A stretch of DNA of 5,642 bases from assembly GCA_934589325.1 (NCBI GenBank), contig CAKTNU010000129.1:1-5642 (forward strand). Direction: 5' to 3'. This DNA is from an uncultured Oscillospiraceae bacterium (GTDB taxonomy: Bacteria; Bacillota_A; Clostridia; Oscillospirales; Oscillospiraceae). How positions within the stretch are numbered: the stretch's first letter is position 1; every line of letters starts with the position of its first letter. A model generated the notes under the pieces. That model searched no databases and was not told the origin of the DNA. It was given only the letters and a program-made list of their open reading frames with translations. Positions 1 to 5,642 of the stretch are shown piece after piece. Both the position numbers and the translations under genes were made by a program.

Positions 1-425
1 ATCTTCTTATACATAAGGACATCCTTCCGGACTATTATGAAAAAGTGCTCGCCGTGCGGCGTATGCTTGAAAACGGTAAGGAGAAGGACGTGAGCCACGC
101 GGTCAAGCTGGCCGGGATATCGCGCAGCACCTATTACAAATACAAGGACTACATCATCGAGCCGACAGAGCTCGGCAGCGGGCGCAAGGCCGTGCTGTCG
201 ATGCTGCTCGACCATGAGCCCGGTGTGCTGAGTACTCTCCTGACCCGCATATCCGAGGCCGGCGGCAGCGTACTGACGATAAACCAGAACATGCCCATTC
301 ACGGCAAGGCCAGCGTCACGATCGGTCTGGATGTCAGCGCGATGCGGGCCGGAACGGATGAGCTCGTGGCTGCCGTGTCCGACGTCCCGGGTGTGGATAA
401 CGCAAGGCTCGTCGCCATAGAATGA
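1..425 (+). CDS. pheB: UPF0735 / PheB-type ACT-domain protein, 5' end outside window
   Basis: The reading frame is open from base 3, and its first visible residues (LLIHKDILPDYYEKVL) match the conserved beginning of the UPF0735 family. The GTG at 45 is therefore an internal Val codon, and the true start lies a few codons left of the window. About 140 residues are visible, close to the usual family length of roughly 145-150. After a short N-terminal segment comes a helix-turn-helix-like stretch (DVSHAVKLAGISRSTYYKYK, bases about 90-150). An ACT domain follows: its first strand and 'DHEPGVLSTLL' loop give the classic small-molecule-binding Gly/Leu turn, and it ends at 'PGVDNARLVAIE'. ACT domains usually bind amino acids. 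The family is called PheB from its neighbourhood with pheA in Bacillus, and its exact role is not settled. A regulatory, amino-acid-sensing role is inference. The downstream gap shows no terminator, so read-through into the next gene is possible. Confidence 0.9.
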   Translation, partial: LLIHKDILPDYYEKVLAVRRMLENGKEKDVSHAVKLAGISRSTYYKYKDYIIEPTELGSGRKAVLSMLLDHEPGVLSTLLTRISEAGGSVLTINQNMPIHGKASVTIGLDVSAMRAGTDELVAAVSDVPGVDNARLVAIE

Positions 426-490
426 TTTTATCAGAAATAGCTTTCAATTAAAATAAAAATAAATATTAAAAAGGAAAAAGGAGTATAGCT
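426..490 (+). promoter_or_regulatory. AT-rich intergenic region, possible promoter of the SPFH operon
   Basis: This 65-base gap is about 82% A+T, in sharp contrast to the GC-rich genes on both sides. It contains TAAAAT at 449-454, which resembles a -10 box. The hexamer 17 bases upstream (TTTTAT, 426-431) is a poor -35 match. I see no convincing sigma-W-type motif (TGAAAC...CGTA) and no terminator hairpin for the upstream ACT gene. The operon could start here or be read through from upstream. Confidence 0.3.
478..483 (+). promoter_or_regulatory. Ribosome binding site of the SPFH gene
   Basis: AAGGAG lies 7 bases before the ATG at 491, a near-ideal Firmicutes Shine-Dalgarno sequence. It fixes the start of the SPFH gene. 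Confidence 0.85.
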
Positions 491-1813
491 ATGGGACTTA
501 TCAAGGCTGCGCTGGGCGCGGCGGGCGGAGTGCTCGGTGACCAGTGGAAGGAGTATTTTTACTGTGATGCGATCCCCGAAAACGTAATGGCAGTGCGCGG
601 CTATAAGCGTACTTCCGGCCGCTCCTCAAACCGCGGCAGCGACAACATCATATCCAACGGCTCCGTCATCGCCGTAGCCGACGGTCAGTGCATGCTCATC
701 GTCGAGCAGGGCAAGATAGTCGAGCTCTGCGCCGAGCCCGGCGAATTTGTCTATGACAGCTCTACAGAGCCGTCGATCTTCTCCGGCGACCTCGGCAGCG
801 CCATCCTTGCCACGTTCAAGAACATCGGCAAGCGCTTCACCTTCGGCGGCGAGGCCCCGAAGGAGCAGAGGGTCTATTACTTCAACACCAAGGAGCTGAC
901 CGGCAACAAGTACGGCACGCCCTCCCCGGTCCCCTTCCGCGTGGTGGATCAGGCCGCGGGCATTGACCTTGATATATCCGTCCGCTGCTTCGGTGAATAC
1001 AGCTACCGTATCACGAACCCCATCCTGTTTTACACCAACGTCTGCGGCAATGTCGCCGACGGCTACACCCGCGACAGACTCGACGGCCAGCTCAAGACCG
1101 AGCTTCTCACCGCGCTCCAGCCTGCGTTTGCAAAGATATCCGATATGGGCATCCGCTACAGCGCTCTGCCCGGCCACACCGCCGAGATAGCCGATGCGCT
1201 CAACGAGGTCCTGTCGAACAAATGGCGTGATCTGCGCGGCATCGAGGTCGTCTCCTTCGGCGTTTCCAGCGTGAAGGCCAGCGAAGAGGACGAGCAGATG
1301 ATAAAGCAGATGCAGCAGGCCAAGGCCTACATGAACCCCGGCATGGCTGCTGCGAATCTCGCGAGAGCGCAGGCCAATGCGATGCAGGATGCGGCAAAAA
1401 ATCAGGGCGGCGCGGCCATGGCCTTCATGGGCATGAACATGGCACAGAACGCCGGCGGTCTCAACGCACAGCAGCTCTATCAGATGGCTGCACAGCAGCA
1501 GCCCGCCGCCCCGCAGCAGCCCGCTCCGGCGGCTGATTCCTGGATATGCTCCTGCGGTGCATCCGTATCGGGCAAATTCTGCCCCGAATGCGGTGCCAAG
1601 CGCCCGGAGCCTGCACAGTCGGGAAGCTGGAAATGCGCCTGCGGCGCGGTCAATACCGGCAAGTTCTGCTCCGAATGCGGCGCAAAGCGCCCCGCGGCAG
1701 TCATAAAGTATAAATGCAGCAAATGCGGCTGGGAGCCCGCCGACCCGACTGATCCGCCGAAGTTCTGCCCCGAATGCGGCGACCCGTTCAACGCCGGGGA
1801 CATAGTCGGCTGA
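491..1813 (+). CDS. ydjI: SPFH-domain protein with three C-terminal zinc ribbons (YdjI-like)
   Basis: This 440-residue protein belongs to the family once labelled 'virion core protein', typified by B. subtilis YdjI. Residues about 20-265 form the SPFH (stomatin/flotillin-like) region. Its family features include 'ENVMAVRGYKR', 'NGSVIAVADGQ', 'VEQGKIVELCAEPGEF' and the 'GIEVVSFGVSSVK' strand just before a short charged helix. Residues 270-320 are Met/Ala/Gln-rich and helical. Residues about 325-349 are a Gln/Pro/Ala linker. Three zinc ribbons follow: Cys353/355/364/367, Cys382/384/393/396 and Cys409/412/426/429. There is no signal peptide and no clear membrane span, so it is probably cytoplasmic and held at the membrane peripherally or by its partners. 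It is first in a three-gene operon, 23 bases before the ydjG-like gene. In B. subtilis the homologue works with YdjG, YdjH and PspA in the envelope-stress response. The same role here is inference. It is longer than B. subtilis YdjI (about 320 residues as I recall), largely because of the ribbon tail. Confidence 0.88.
   Translation: MGLIKAALGAAGGVLGDQWKEYFYCDAIPENVMAVRGYKRTSGRSSNRGSDNIISNGSVIAVADGQCMLIVEQGKIVELCAEPGEFVYDSSTEPSIFSGDLGSAILATFKNIGKRFTFGGEAPKEQRVYYFNTKELTGNKYGTPSPVPFRVVDQAAGIDLDISVRCFGEYSYRITNPILFYTNVCGNVADGYTRDRLDGQLKTELLTALQPAFAKISDMGIRYSALPGHTAEIADALNEVLSNKWRDLRGIEVVSFGVSSVKASEEDEQMIKQMQQAKAYMNPGMAAANLARAQANAMQDAAKNQGGAAMAFMGMNMAQNAGGLNAQQLYQMAAQQQPAAPQQPAPAADSWICSCGASVSGKFCPECGAKRPEPAQSGSWKCACGAVNTGKFCSECGAKRPAAVIKYKCSKCGWEPADPTDPPKFCPECGDPFNAGDIVG
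1541..1693 (+). repeat. In-gene tandem duplication of a zinc-ribbon unit
   Basis: Two copies of a 22-residue zinc ribbon (bases 1541-1606 and 1628-1693) are offset by 87 bases, or 29 codons. They share 16 of 22 residues, including both Cys pairs, the central GKFC and the closing ECGAKRP. Both use a C-x-C first half-site and a C-x2-C second half-site. The third ribbon (about 1709-1780) differs, with C-x2-C at both ends and a longer loop, so it is probably an older unit. The pattern suggests internal duplication of the first unit. Confidence 0.8.
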
Positions 1814-1823
1814 AAATCTGAAA

Positions 1824-1829
1824 AAGGAG
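1824..1829 (+). promoter_or_regulatory. Ribosome binding site of the ydjG-like gene
   Basis: AAGGAG sits 7 bases before the ATG at 1837, in the 23-base gap after the SPFH stop codon. It supports this start and an operon arrangement. Confidence 0.85.
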
Positions 1830-1836
1830 AAACGCC

Positions 1837-2895
1837 ATGGCCACACAGGTAACCAATTATCAGTGCCCGGCCTGTACGGGGCCGCTGCATTACGTCGGCG
1901 AGAGCGGGATGCTCGAATGTGATTACTGCGGCAGCAAATATTCCGCCGCCGAAATAGAGGCGATGTATGCCGATAAGGAGCGTGCATCCGCCGATGCCGC
2001 GCCCATTGACCGTTCTTGGGGCAGCGAGGCGGAGAATATGCGCGCCTACTCCTGCCCTTCCTGCGGCGCGGAGCTGATCTGCGACGCTACCACCGCCGCC
2101 ACCAGCTGTCCATACTGCGGCAACCCCACGGTCGTCCCTTCGCAGTTTGCCGGTACACTGAAGCCCGACTACATAATCCCCTTCCGCCTCGGCAAGGACG
2201 CTGCGGTGAACGCACTCAAGCAGCATTGCAAGGGCAAGCCCCTGCTGCCGCGCAGATTCTCCGAGCAGAGCCACCTCGAGGAAGTACAGGGCGTTTATGT
2301 CCCCTTCTGGCTCTACGACGGTGAGGGCGACGTCGATGCGACGTTTGAGATGACCCGCTCCACGGAGTACCGCGAGGGCAAGTTCCTTGTCACCGAGACC
2401 CAGCATTTCCGCGCAGAGCGCAGCGGCAGAGTCGGTTTCGAGCACGTCCCTGTAGACGCGTCGAAAAAGATGGCCGACGAATATATGGACTCCATCGAGC
2501 CCTACGACTACAGCGATCTCATCCCATTCTCCACAGCCTATCTCCCCGGCTATCTTGCCGACCGCTATGATGTCAGCGCGAACGAGAGCGCGGAGCGGGC
2601 GGAGCGGCGCTGCCGGCAGAGCTGCCTCGACGCCGCGGCAAGCACCGTAGTCGGCTATGAGAGCTGCACACCGCTCTCTGCCGACGTGCATCTGAAATTC
2701 GGCAGGGCGCGCTATGCGCTGATGCCGGTATGGATGCTGCACACAAAATGGAACGGCAAAGACTATCAGTTCTCCATGAACGGGCAGACCGGCAAATTTA
2801 TCGGAGACTTGCCCGTATCCATGGGCAAGTTCTGGGCATGGTTTGCAGGCATATTCGTGCCGCTTGCGGGCGTCATGATGTGGCTGTTTGTATAG
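1837..2895 (+). CDS. ydjG: Zinc-ribbon protein with C-terminal membrane anchor (YdjG-like)
   Basis: This 352-residue protein has two TFIIB-type zinc ribbons at its N-terminus: Cys10/13/28/31 and Cys73/76/91/94. A charged linker (about 38-66) separates them. The middle region (about 105-320) is the conserved YdjG-family body, with 'DYIIPFRLGKDAAVNALK', 'GVYVPFWLYDGEGDVDATF', 'PVWMLHTKW' and the family-typical 'MNGQTGKFIGDLPVSMGK' just before the membrane. Residues about 331-352 form one hydrophobic segment that ends the protein, so it is probably tail-anchored with the zinc ribbons in the cytoplasm. Its length is close to B. subtilis YdjG. Despite the TFIIB-like label, a membrane-bound scaffold role is more likely than transcription. 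In B. subtilis this family acts with YdjH, YdjI and PspA at the membrane. Whether the ribbons bind zinc only structurally is unknown. The next gene follows with a 14-base gap. Confidence 0.87.
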   Translation: MATQVTNYQCPACTGPLHYVGESGMLECDYCGSKYSAAEIEAMYADKERASADAAPIDRSWGSEAENMRAYSCPSCGAELICDATTAATSCPYCGNPTVVPSQFAGTLKPDYIIPFRLGKDAAVNALKQHCKGKPLLPRRFSEQSHLEEVQGVYVPFWLYDGEGDVDATFEMTRSTEYREGKFLVTETQHFRAERSGRVGFEHVPVDASKKMADEYMDSIEPYDYSDLIPFSTAYLPGYLADRYDVSANESAERAERRCRQSCLDAAASTVVGYESCTPLSADVHLKFGRARYALMPVWMLHTKWNGKDYQFSMNGQTGKFIGDLPVSMGKFWAWFAGIFVPLAGVMMWLFV

Positions 2896-2900
2896 GGAGG
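2894..2900 (+). promoter_or_regulatory. Ribosome binding site of the ydjH-like gene
   Basis: AGGGAGG overlaps the last two bases of the ydjG-like stop codon and ends 9 bases before the ATG at 2910. It supports the 2910 start, which begins a clean signal peptide, over the in-frame ATG at 2730 inside the preceding gene. It also implies translational coupling. Confidence 0.85.
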
Positions 2901-2909
2901 TCAACAGAA

Positions 2910-3797
2910 ATGAAAAGATTTGCTTCCTCCGTCCTCATAGTCCTGCTGCTTGTCGTATGTCTGACTGTCCCGGTTTCTGCCGATTCGCAGCTCAGCTACG
3001 TCACCGACGCTGCCTCAATACTAACCGATTCGGAGCTGAGCGAGCTTGAGTTCAGCGCCGGGCAGGTCTCGGAGCAGTACGGCTGCGGCGTATATATCGT
3101 CACAGTCGATGACTTCACGGAGTATACCTCTCTAAGTGATATCGAAGCCTTCGGCAAGGAGCTGTTCGGCAATTATGAGCTCGGCCTCGGCAGTGATAAC
3201 TGCGGCATTGTCCTCATCCTCAGTATGTCAGAGCGCGACTACGCGCTGGTCGCCCACGGCGATTTTGCAAATAAAGCCTTCACCGACTACGGAAAGGATG
3301 CCCTCGCGGAGCTGTTTCTGGACGATTTCCGCGATGACAACTGGTATCAGGGCTTCGCGGATTATATTGACGGCTGCTCCGAATATATGCAGGCCGCACT
3401 TGACGACGCCCCGGTCGACATTGTCTCTCCCGATGACGGCTACTACGGCGGTGATCACTCCTATGACTCCGACTACACCTACGAGGACCTCGGCTTCTTC
3501 TGGCGGCTGACACACACTGTCAGCCCCTTCGCATGGCTTGTCATCCTCGGTATCCCGGCGATCATCGCACTGACCGTATGCCTGATCATGCGCGGAAGGA
3601 TGAAAACCGCTGTCCGCGGCGTAAATGCAAACCGGTACGTGGTCGGCGGCATCGATCTGATTCACAGCAACGATTATTATACCCACACCACGGTCACACG
3701 CACACAGGTGGAGTCAGATAACGACAACAGCTCACACGGAGGCGGCGGCACTACCGTTGACTCCGGCGGCTACTCCAGCTCCAGCGGCAAATTCTGA
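2910..3797 (+). CDS. ydjH: TPM-domain membrane protein with signal peptide (YdjH-like)
   Basis: This is a 295-residue protein. Residues 1-24 are a signal peptide: Lys-Arg, a Leu/Val core, and a predicted cut after the VSA at 22-24. Residues about 28-162 form a TPM (TLP18.3/Psb32/MOLO-1) domain, with 'YVTDAASILTDSELSELE', 'GVYIVTVDDF', 'CGIVLILSMSERDYALVAHG' and 'WYQGFADYI'. An Asp/Tyr-rich stalk (about 165-193) leads to one membrane span (about 207-227). The basic flank MRGRMK then puts the C-terminal tail in the cytoplasm. That tail ends in a Gly/Ser-rich stretch finishing SSSSGKF, the kind of ending common in TPM proteins. The TPM domain should therefore face outside. The fold is known from photosystem repair and acetylcholine-receptor-associated proteins, but its molecular activity in bacteria is poorly defined. 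As last gene of the operon it completes the I-G-H set, and a strong hairpin follows it. In B. subtilis, YdjH acts with YdjG and YdjI in PspA-linked envelope stress. The same function here is inference. Confidence 0.87.
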   Translation: MKRFASSVLIVLLLVVCLTVPVSADSQLSYVTDAASILTDSELSELEFSAGQVSEQYGCGVYIVTVDDFTEYTSLSDIEAFGKELFGNYELGLGSDNCGIVLILSMSERDYALVAHGDFANKAFTDYGKDALAELFLDDFRDDNWYQGFADYIDGCSEYMQAALDDAPVDIVSPDDGYYGGDHSYDSDYTYEDLGFFWRLTHTVSPFAWLVILGIPAIIALTVCLIMRGRMKTAVRGVNANRYVVGGIDLIHSNDYYTHTTVTRTQVESDNDNSSHGGGGTTVDSGGYSSSSGKF

Positions 3798-3808
3798 CCC
3801 GTATAAAT

Positions 3809-3840
3809 TAAAAGATCGACCCGAACGGGTCGATCTTTTA
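3809..3840. terminator. Bidirectional intrinsic terminator between convergent operons
   Basis: A perfect 14-base inverted repeat (3809-3822 with 3827-3840) closes a GAAC loop. The inner stem is GC-rich and the outer ends are A/T tracts. On the plus strand the hairpin ends in TTTTA, and on the minus strand in TTTTAATTTAT, giving U-tracts both ways. It lies 12 bases after the ydjH-like stop codon and 4 bases after the MBOAT stop codon on the other strand, as expected for a shared terminator. Confidence 0.93.
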
Positions 3841-3843
3841 TGC

Positions 3844-5241
3844 TCAGAATCTGAAATAGATGAACGGATTATAGCTCGAGCTTATGATAAATGCGATGCA
3901 TAAAGCCAAAAGCGCCGCATACATGCAGTTTACGGCGACAGCAGAAACCGCGCCTTTCTCGCTGAAGCTCAGCTTCCGGGCTATCGGGAACGAGAACAGT
4001 ATCCCCGGGATGATGAACAGCAGGTCAAACACTTTCGACACGTCGCCTGCCAGAAGTGCGGTCCAGTTTGTGGGAACAAGGCCGAACATCACGCCTACAA
4101 CATGGCCAAGCTGGGAAAAATCAGTCCGGTCGAACAGCACCCAGCCGACTGTCACGATCACCATAGTGTAAAGCCATTGAACGGCGGATGGTAGCTTTTT
4201 GAGCACGTTCCCCCAGATGAGCTTTTCGCCCAGAAGCAGGATGGCGTAATAAAGTCCCCACAGGACGAAGTTCCACTGCGCACCGTGCCATAGACCTGTC
4301 AGCGCCCAGACGACGAGAATATTGAGTATCCACCGCGAAGTTTTGACCCGGTTCCCGCCGAGCGGAATATACACATAGTCGCGAAACCAGCTGGAAAGGC
4401 TCATGTGCCAGCGCCGCCAGAACTCCGTGACGGAGCGGGATATGTACGGGTAATCAAAGTTTTCGAGGAAATGAAACCCGAACATGCGTCCGAGGCCGAT
4501 CGCCATATCGCTGTAGCCGGAGAAGTCAAAGTATATCTGCAGGGTGTAGCAAACGGCAGCCAGCCAGTAGGCCCCGCTTCCGGCCGCGGATGACGAGTAT
4601 ATATACACAGAAGCCGCGGCAACGTTGTTCGCAATGAGCACCTTTTTCGCAAGGCCGAGGATGAACCTCCTCATTCCGCCGACAACATCGTCCCAGTTCT
4701 CGCATCTCAGTGATATTTCACGCTCGACAGTCTCATATCGGACGATCGGCCCGGCTATGAGCTGCGGGAAAAAGCTCACATACAGCGTGAAGCGCAGATA
4801 GCTTTTCTGGACGTGCACCCTTCCCCAATAGAGGTCTATAAGATAGGAAAGTATCTGAAACGTATAAAAGCTTATGCCGATAGGCAGGGCGATGCTCCTC
4901 ACCTTCAGCTCGACGCCGTCTATCCTGTTGAGATTTTCAACAAAGAAGTTGAGATACTTGAACACCGCAAGACTGCCGAGCAGAAGGACGAGCGAAACTA
5001 CCAAAAATGCGTGCGATAGCCGCCGCTTCTCCCTGAACCGGTCTATGCCAAGCCCGCACAGCCACGCTGCCATTGTGGATGCGAGCATGAGAAACACATA
5101 CTTCGGCTCGCCCCATGAATAGAATACAAGCGAGGAAACGAGCAGCACCGCATTGCGCCATGTGCGGTTGTTTATCACAAAATACAGCAGCAGTACCGCA
5201 GGCAGAAAGAAATATAAAAATGTCAGGCTTGAAAATAGCAT
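3844..5241 (-). CDS. MBOAT-family membrane O-acyltransferase (AlgI-like)
   Basis: This complete 465-residue polytopic membrane protein opens with the family-typical 'MLFSSLTFLYFFLPAVLLLY' and ends with the equally typical 'YNPFIYFRF'. Conserved MBOAT segments appear in order: 'SSLVFYSWGEPKY' (36-48), 'GISFYTFQILSYLIDLYWG' (122-140), 'FFPQLIAGPIVRYE' (157-170), 'YFDFSGYSDMAIGLGRMFGF' (237-256), 'EFWRRWHMSLSSWFRDYVYI' (273-292) and 'ALTGLWHGAQWNF' (313-325). His319 in LWHG is the expected invariant catalytic residue, and His279 is the second conserved one. The family moves an acyl group, often acetyl, from a cytoplasmic donor to an extracellular glycan. It is the second gene of a minus-strand operon, 13 bases after the DHHW-like gene. 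GGGAAG at 5247-5252 is a weak ribosome site, so translation is probably coupled. DltB (teichoic-acid D-alanylation) is a relative, but no dlt genes are visible and the sequence looks like the AlgI group. The substrate cannot be told from sequence. Confidence 0.93.
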   Translation of the reverse strand: MLFSSLTFLYFFLPAVLLLYFVINNRTWRNAVLLVSSLVFYSWGEPKYVFLMLASTMAAWLCGLGIDRFREKRRLSHAFLVVSLVLLLGSLAVFKYLNFFVENLNRIDGVELKVRSIALPIGISFYTFQILSYLIDLYWGRVHVQKSYLRFTLYVSFFPQLIAGPIVRYETVEREISLRCENWDDVVGGMRRFILGLAKKVLIANNVAAASVYIYSSSAAGSGAYWLAAVCYTLQIYFDFSGYSDMAIGLGRMFGFHFLENFDYPYISRSVTEFWRRWHMSLSSWFRDYVYIPLGGNRVKTSRWILNILVVWALTGLWHGAQWNFVLWGLYYAILLLGEKLIWGNVLKKLPSAVQWLYTMVIVTVGWVLFDRTDFSQLGHVVGVMFGLVPTNWTALLAGDVSKVFDLLFIIPGILFSFPIARKLSFSEKGAVSAVAVNCMYAALLALCIAFIISSSYNPFIYFRF

Positions 5242-5254
5242 AGCGTCTTCCCGA

Positions 5255-5642
5255 TCAGATCATAAATTCGTCCATGACATAAAAGTCGACATTTCCTATA
5301 AACAGCACCTTTGTGATACCGTGCTGACGAACATATCCGTCAAAGTCGAACTTCTCGCCGAAGGCATTCTCATAATTGCGGAGATCGATGCTGCAGGTCT
5401 TGGAAAAATGACTTGCCAGCAGCTTCAATATCGCATTGTCATACGATTCGCCGATGACGAGTAAATTATCGCCGTCTCTGCCGGTGTCAAATATCACTTC
5501 GCCGTCGTCACTGCCATATACAGTGACGTAAGTTGCCTGCTCAAGCTCACCGCGAAGCAGCTCGCTCTGATGCCCATAGTCGCCCGGCTCCCCCTCAATA
5601 CTTATCTCCATGGGCGGATAGTCGAAGCAGTATATACTCATC
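5255..5642 (-). CDS. C-terminal part of a DHHW/AlgX-like SGNH protein, 5' end outside window
   Basis: About 128 residues are visible and the frame touches the right edge. The Met codon at 5639-5641 may be internal: DHHW-family proteins are about 350-400 residues, and only the C-terminal third is seen here. The diagnostic segment is 'NLLVIGESYDNAILKLLASHF' with the family's usual follow-up, a 'IDLRNY' strand and 'HGITKVLFIGN' near the end. The Ser in GESY (codon at 5444-5446) aligns with the putative SGNH nucleophile; relatives usually have DSY or GDSY here. The DHHW motif itself, holding the other catalytic residues, would lie beyond the window. Such proteins are exported or membrane-anchored and often pair with an MBOAT protein, as here, 13 bases before the MBOAT gene. 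The likely role is final acyl transfer to a surface polysaccharide. An N-terminal signal or anchor cannot be checked. Confidence 0.72.
   Translation of the reverse strand, partial: MSIYCFDYPPMEISIEGEPGDYGHQSELLRGELEQATYVTVYGSDDGEVIFDTGRDGDNLLVIGESYDNAILKLLASHFSKTCSIDLRNYENAFGEKFDFDGYVRQHGITKVLFIGNVDFYVMDEFMI

Noticed and set aside
45..47. GTG at 45 as start of the ACT-domain gene
   Set aside because: The frame stays open to the left edge, and the residues before it match the conserved UPF0735 N-terminus. It is an internal Val codon.
1494..1536. CAG/CCG-rich low-complexity stretch as a possible DNA repeat element
   Set aside because: It encodes the Gln/Pro/Ala linker before the zinc ribbons and is irregular at the base level, so it is best read as a protein linker.
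626..1987. Long open frame on the minus strand (453 codons) opposite the SPFH gene
   Set aside because: Its translation is Arg/Ala/Gly-rich without a fold I recognise, and it also spans two plus-strand genes. It is an antisense shadow.
1480..2904. Long open frame on the minus strand (474 codons) opposite the SPFH and YdjG-like genes
   Set aside because: The plus-strand proteins here have clear domains, cysteine motifs and ribosome sites. The antisense translation shows no recognisable domain and crosses the boundary between two real genes. It is a by-product of GC-rich codon use.
2730..2909. N-terminal extension of the TPM gene starting at the ATG at 2730
   Set aside because: It would overlap the YdjG-like gene by 166 bases and bury the signal peptide. 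The ATG at 2910 has a strong ribosome site and begins a standard signal peptide.
3809..3840. The palindrome as an operator or protein-binding site
   Set aside because: It lies between the 3' ends of two convergent genes, with flanking A/T tracts and no promoter nearby. A terminator explains it better.
5153..5464. Plus-strand open frame of 103 codons across the MBOAT/SGNH junction
   Set aside because: It runs antisense to two recognised genes, has no good ribosome site and shows no recognisable domain.

Overview
This window looks like a chromosomal segment of a fairly GC-rich, anaerobic, Clostridia-type Firmicute, probably gut-associated. That placement is inferred from gene content (a UPF0735/PheB-type ACT protein, a YdjI/YdjG/YdjH set, an MBOAT plus DHHW acylation pair), AGGAG-type ribosome binding sites and AT-rich intergenic DNA between GC-rich genes. 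No marker gene fixes the species. The window is almost fully coding, with no RNA gene, insertion sequence, CRISPR array or phage gene that I can see.

Layout. (1) Bases 1-425 (+) hold the 3' part of a PheB/UPF0735 ACT-domain regulator whose start lies just left of the window. (2) Bases 426-490 are an AT-rich gap that may carry a promoter. (3) Bases 491-3797 (+) are a tight three-gene operon. It encodes an SPFH protein with three C-terminal zinc ribbons (YdjI-like), a protein with two zinc ribbons and a C-terminal membrane anchor (YdjG-like), and a secreted-then-anchored TPM-domain protein (YdjH-like). (4) Bases 3809-3840 form a perfect hairpin between converging genes, a likely bidirectional terminator. 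(5) Bases 3844-5642 (-) hold an MBOAT O-acyltransferase, preceded in its operon by the C-terminal part of a DHHW/AlgX-like SGNH protein that runs off the right edge.

How the genes may work together. In Bacillus subtilis the homologous trio sits in the sigma-W-controlled pspA-ydjG-ydjH-ydjI operon, and the products act with PspA at the membrane in envelope stress. Here the trio occurs in the order I-G-H with no pspA in view, so it may be a PspA-independent or PspA-unlinked membrane-domain complex: SPFH scaffold and zinc ribbons inside, TPM domain outside. The minus-strand pair most likely O-acylates (typically acetylates) an extracellular glycan, with MBOAT moving the acyl group across the membrane and the SGNH protein delivering it. 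Both modules concern the cell envelope, but they are convergent and need not be linked in function.

The most interesting points are the rearranged YdjI-G-H module, the triple zinc-ribbon tail with its C-x-C half-sites, and the acidic Asp/Tyr-rich stalk in the TPM protein. None is strong evidence for a wholly new system.
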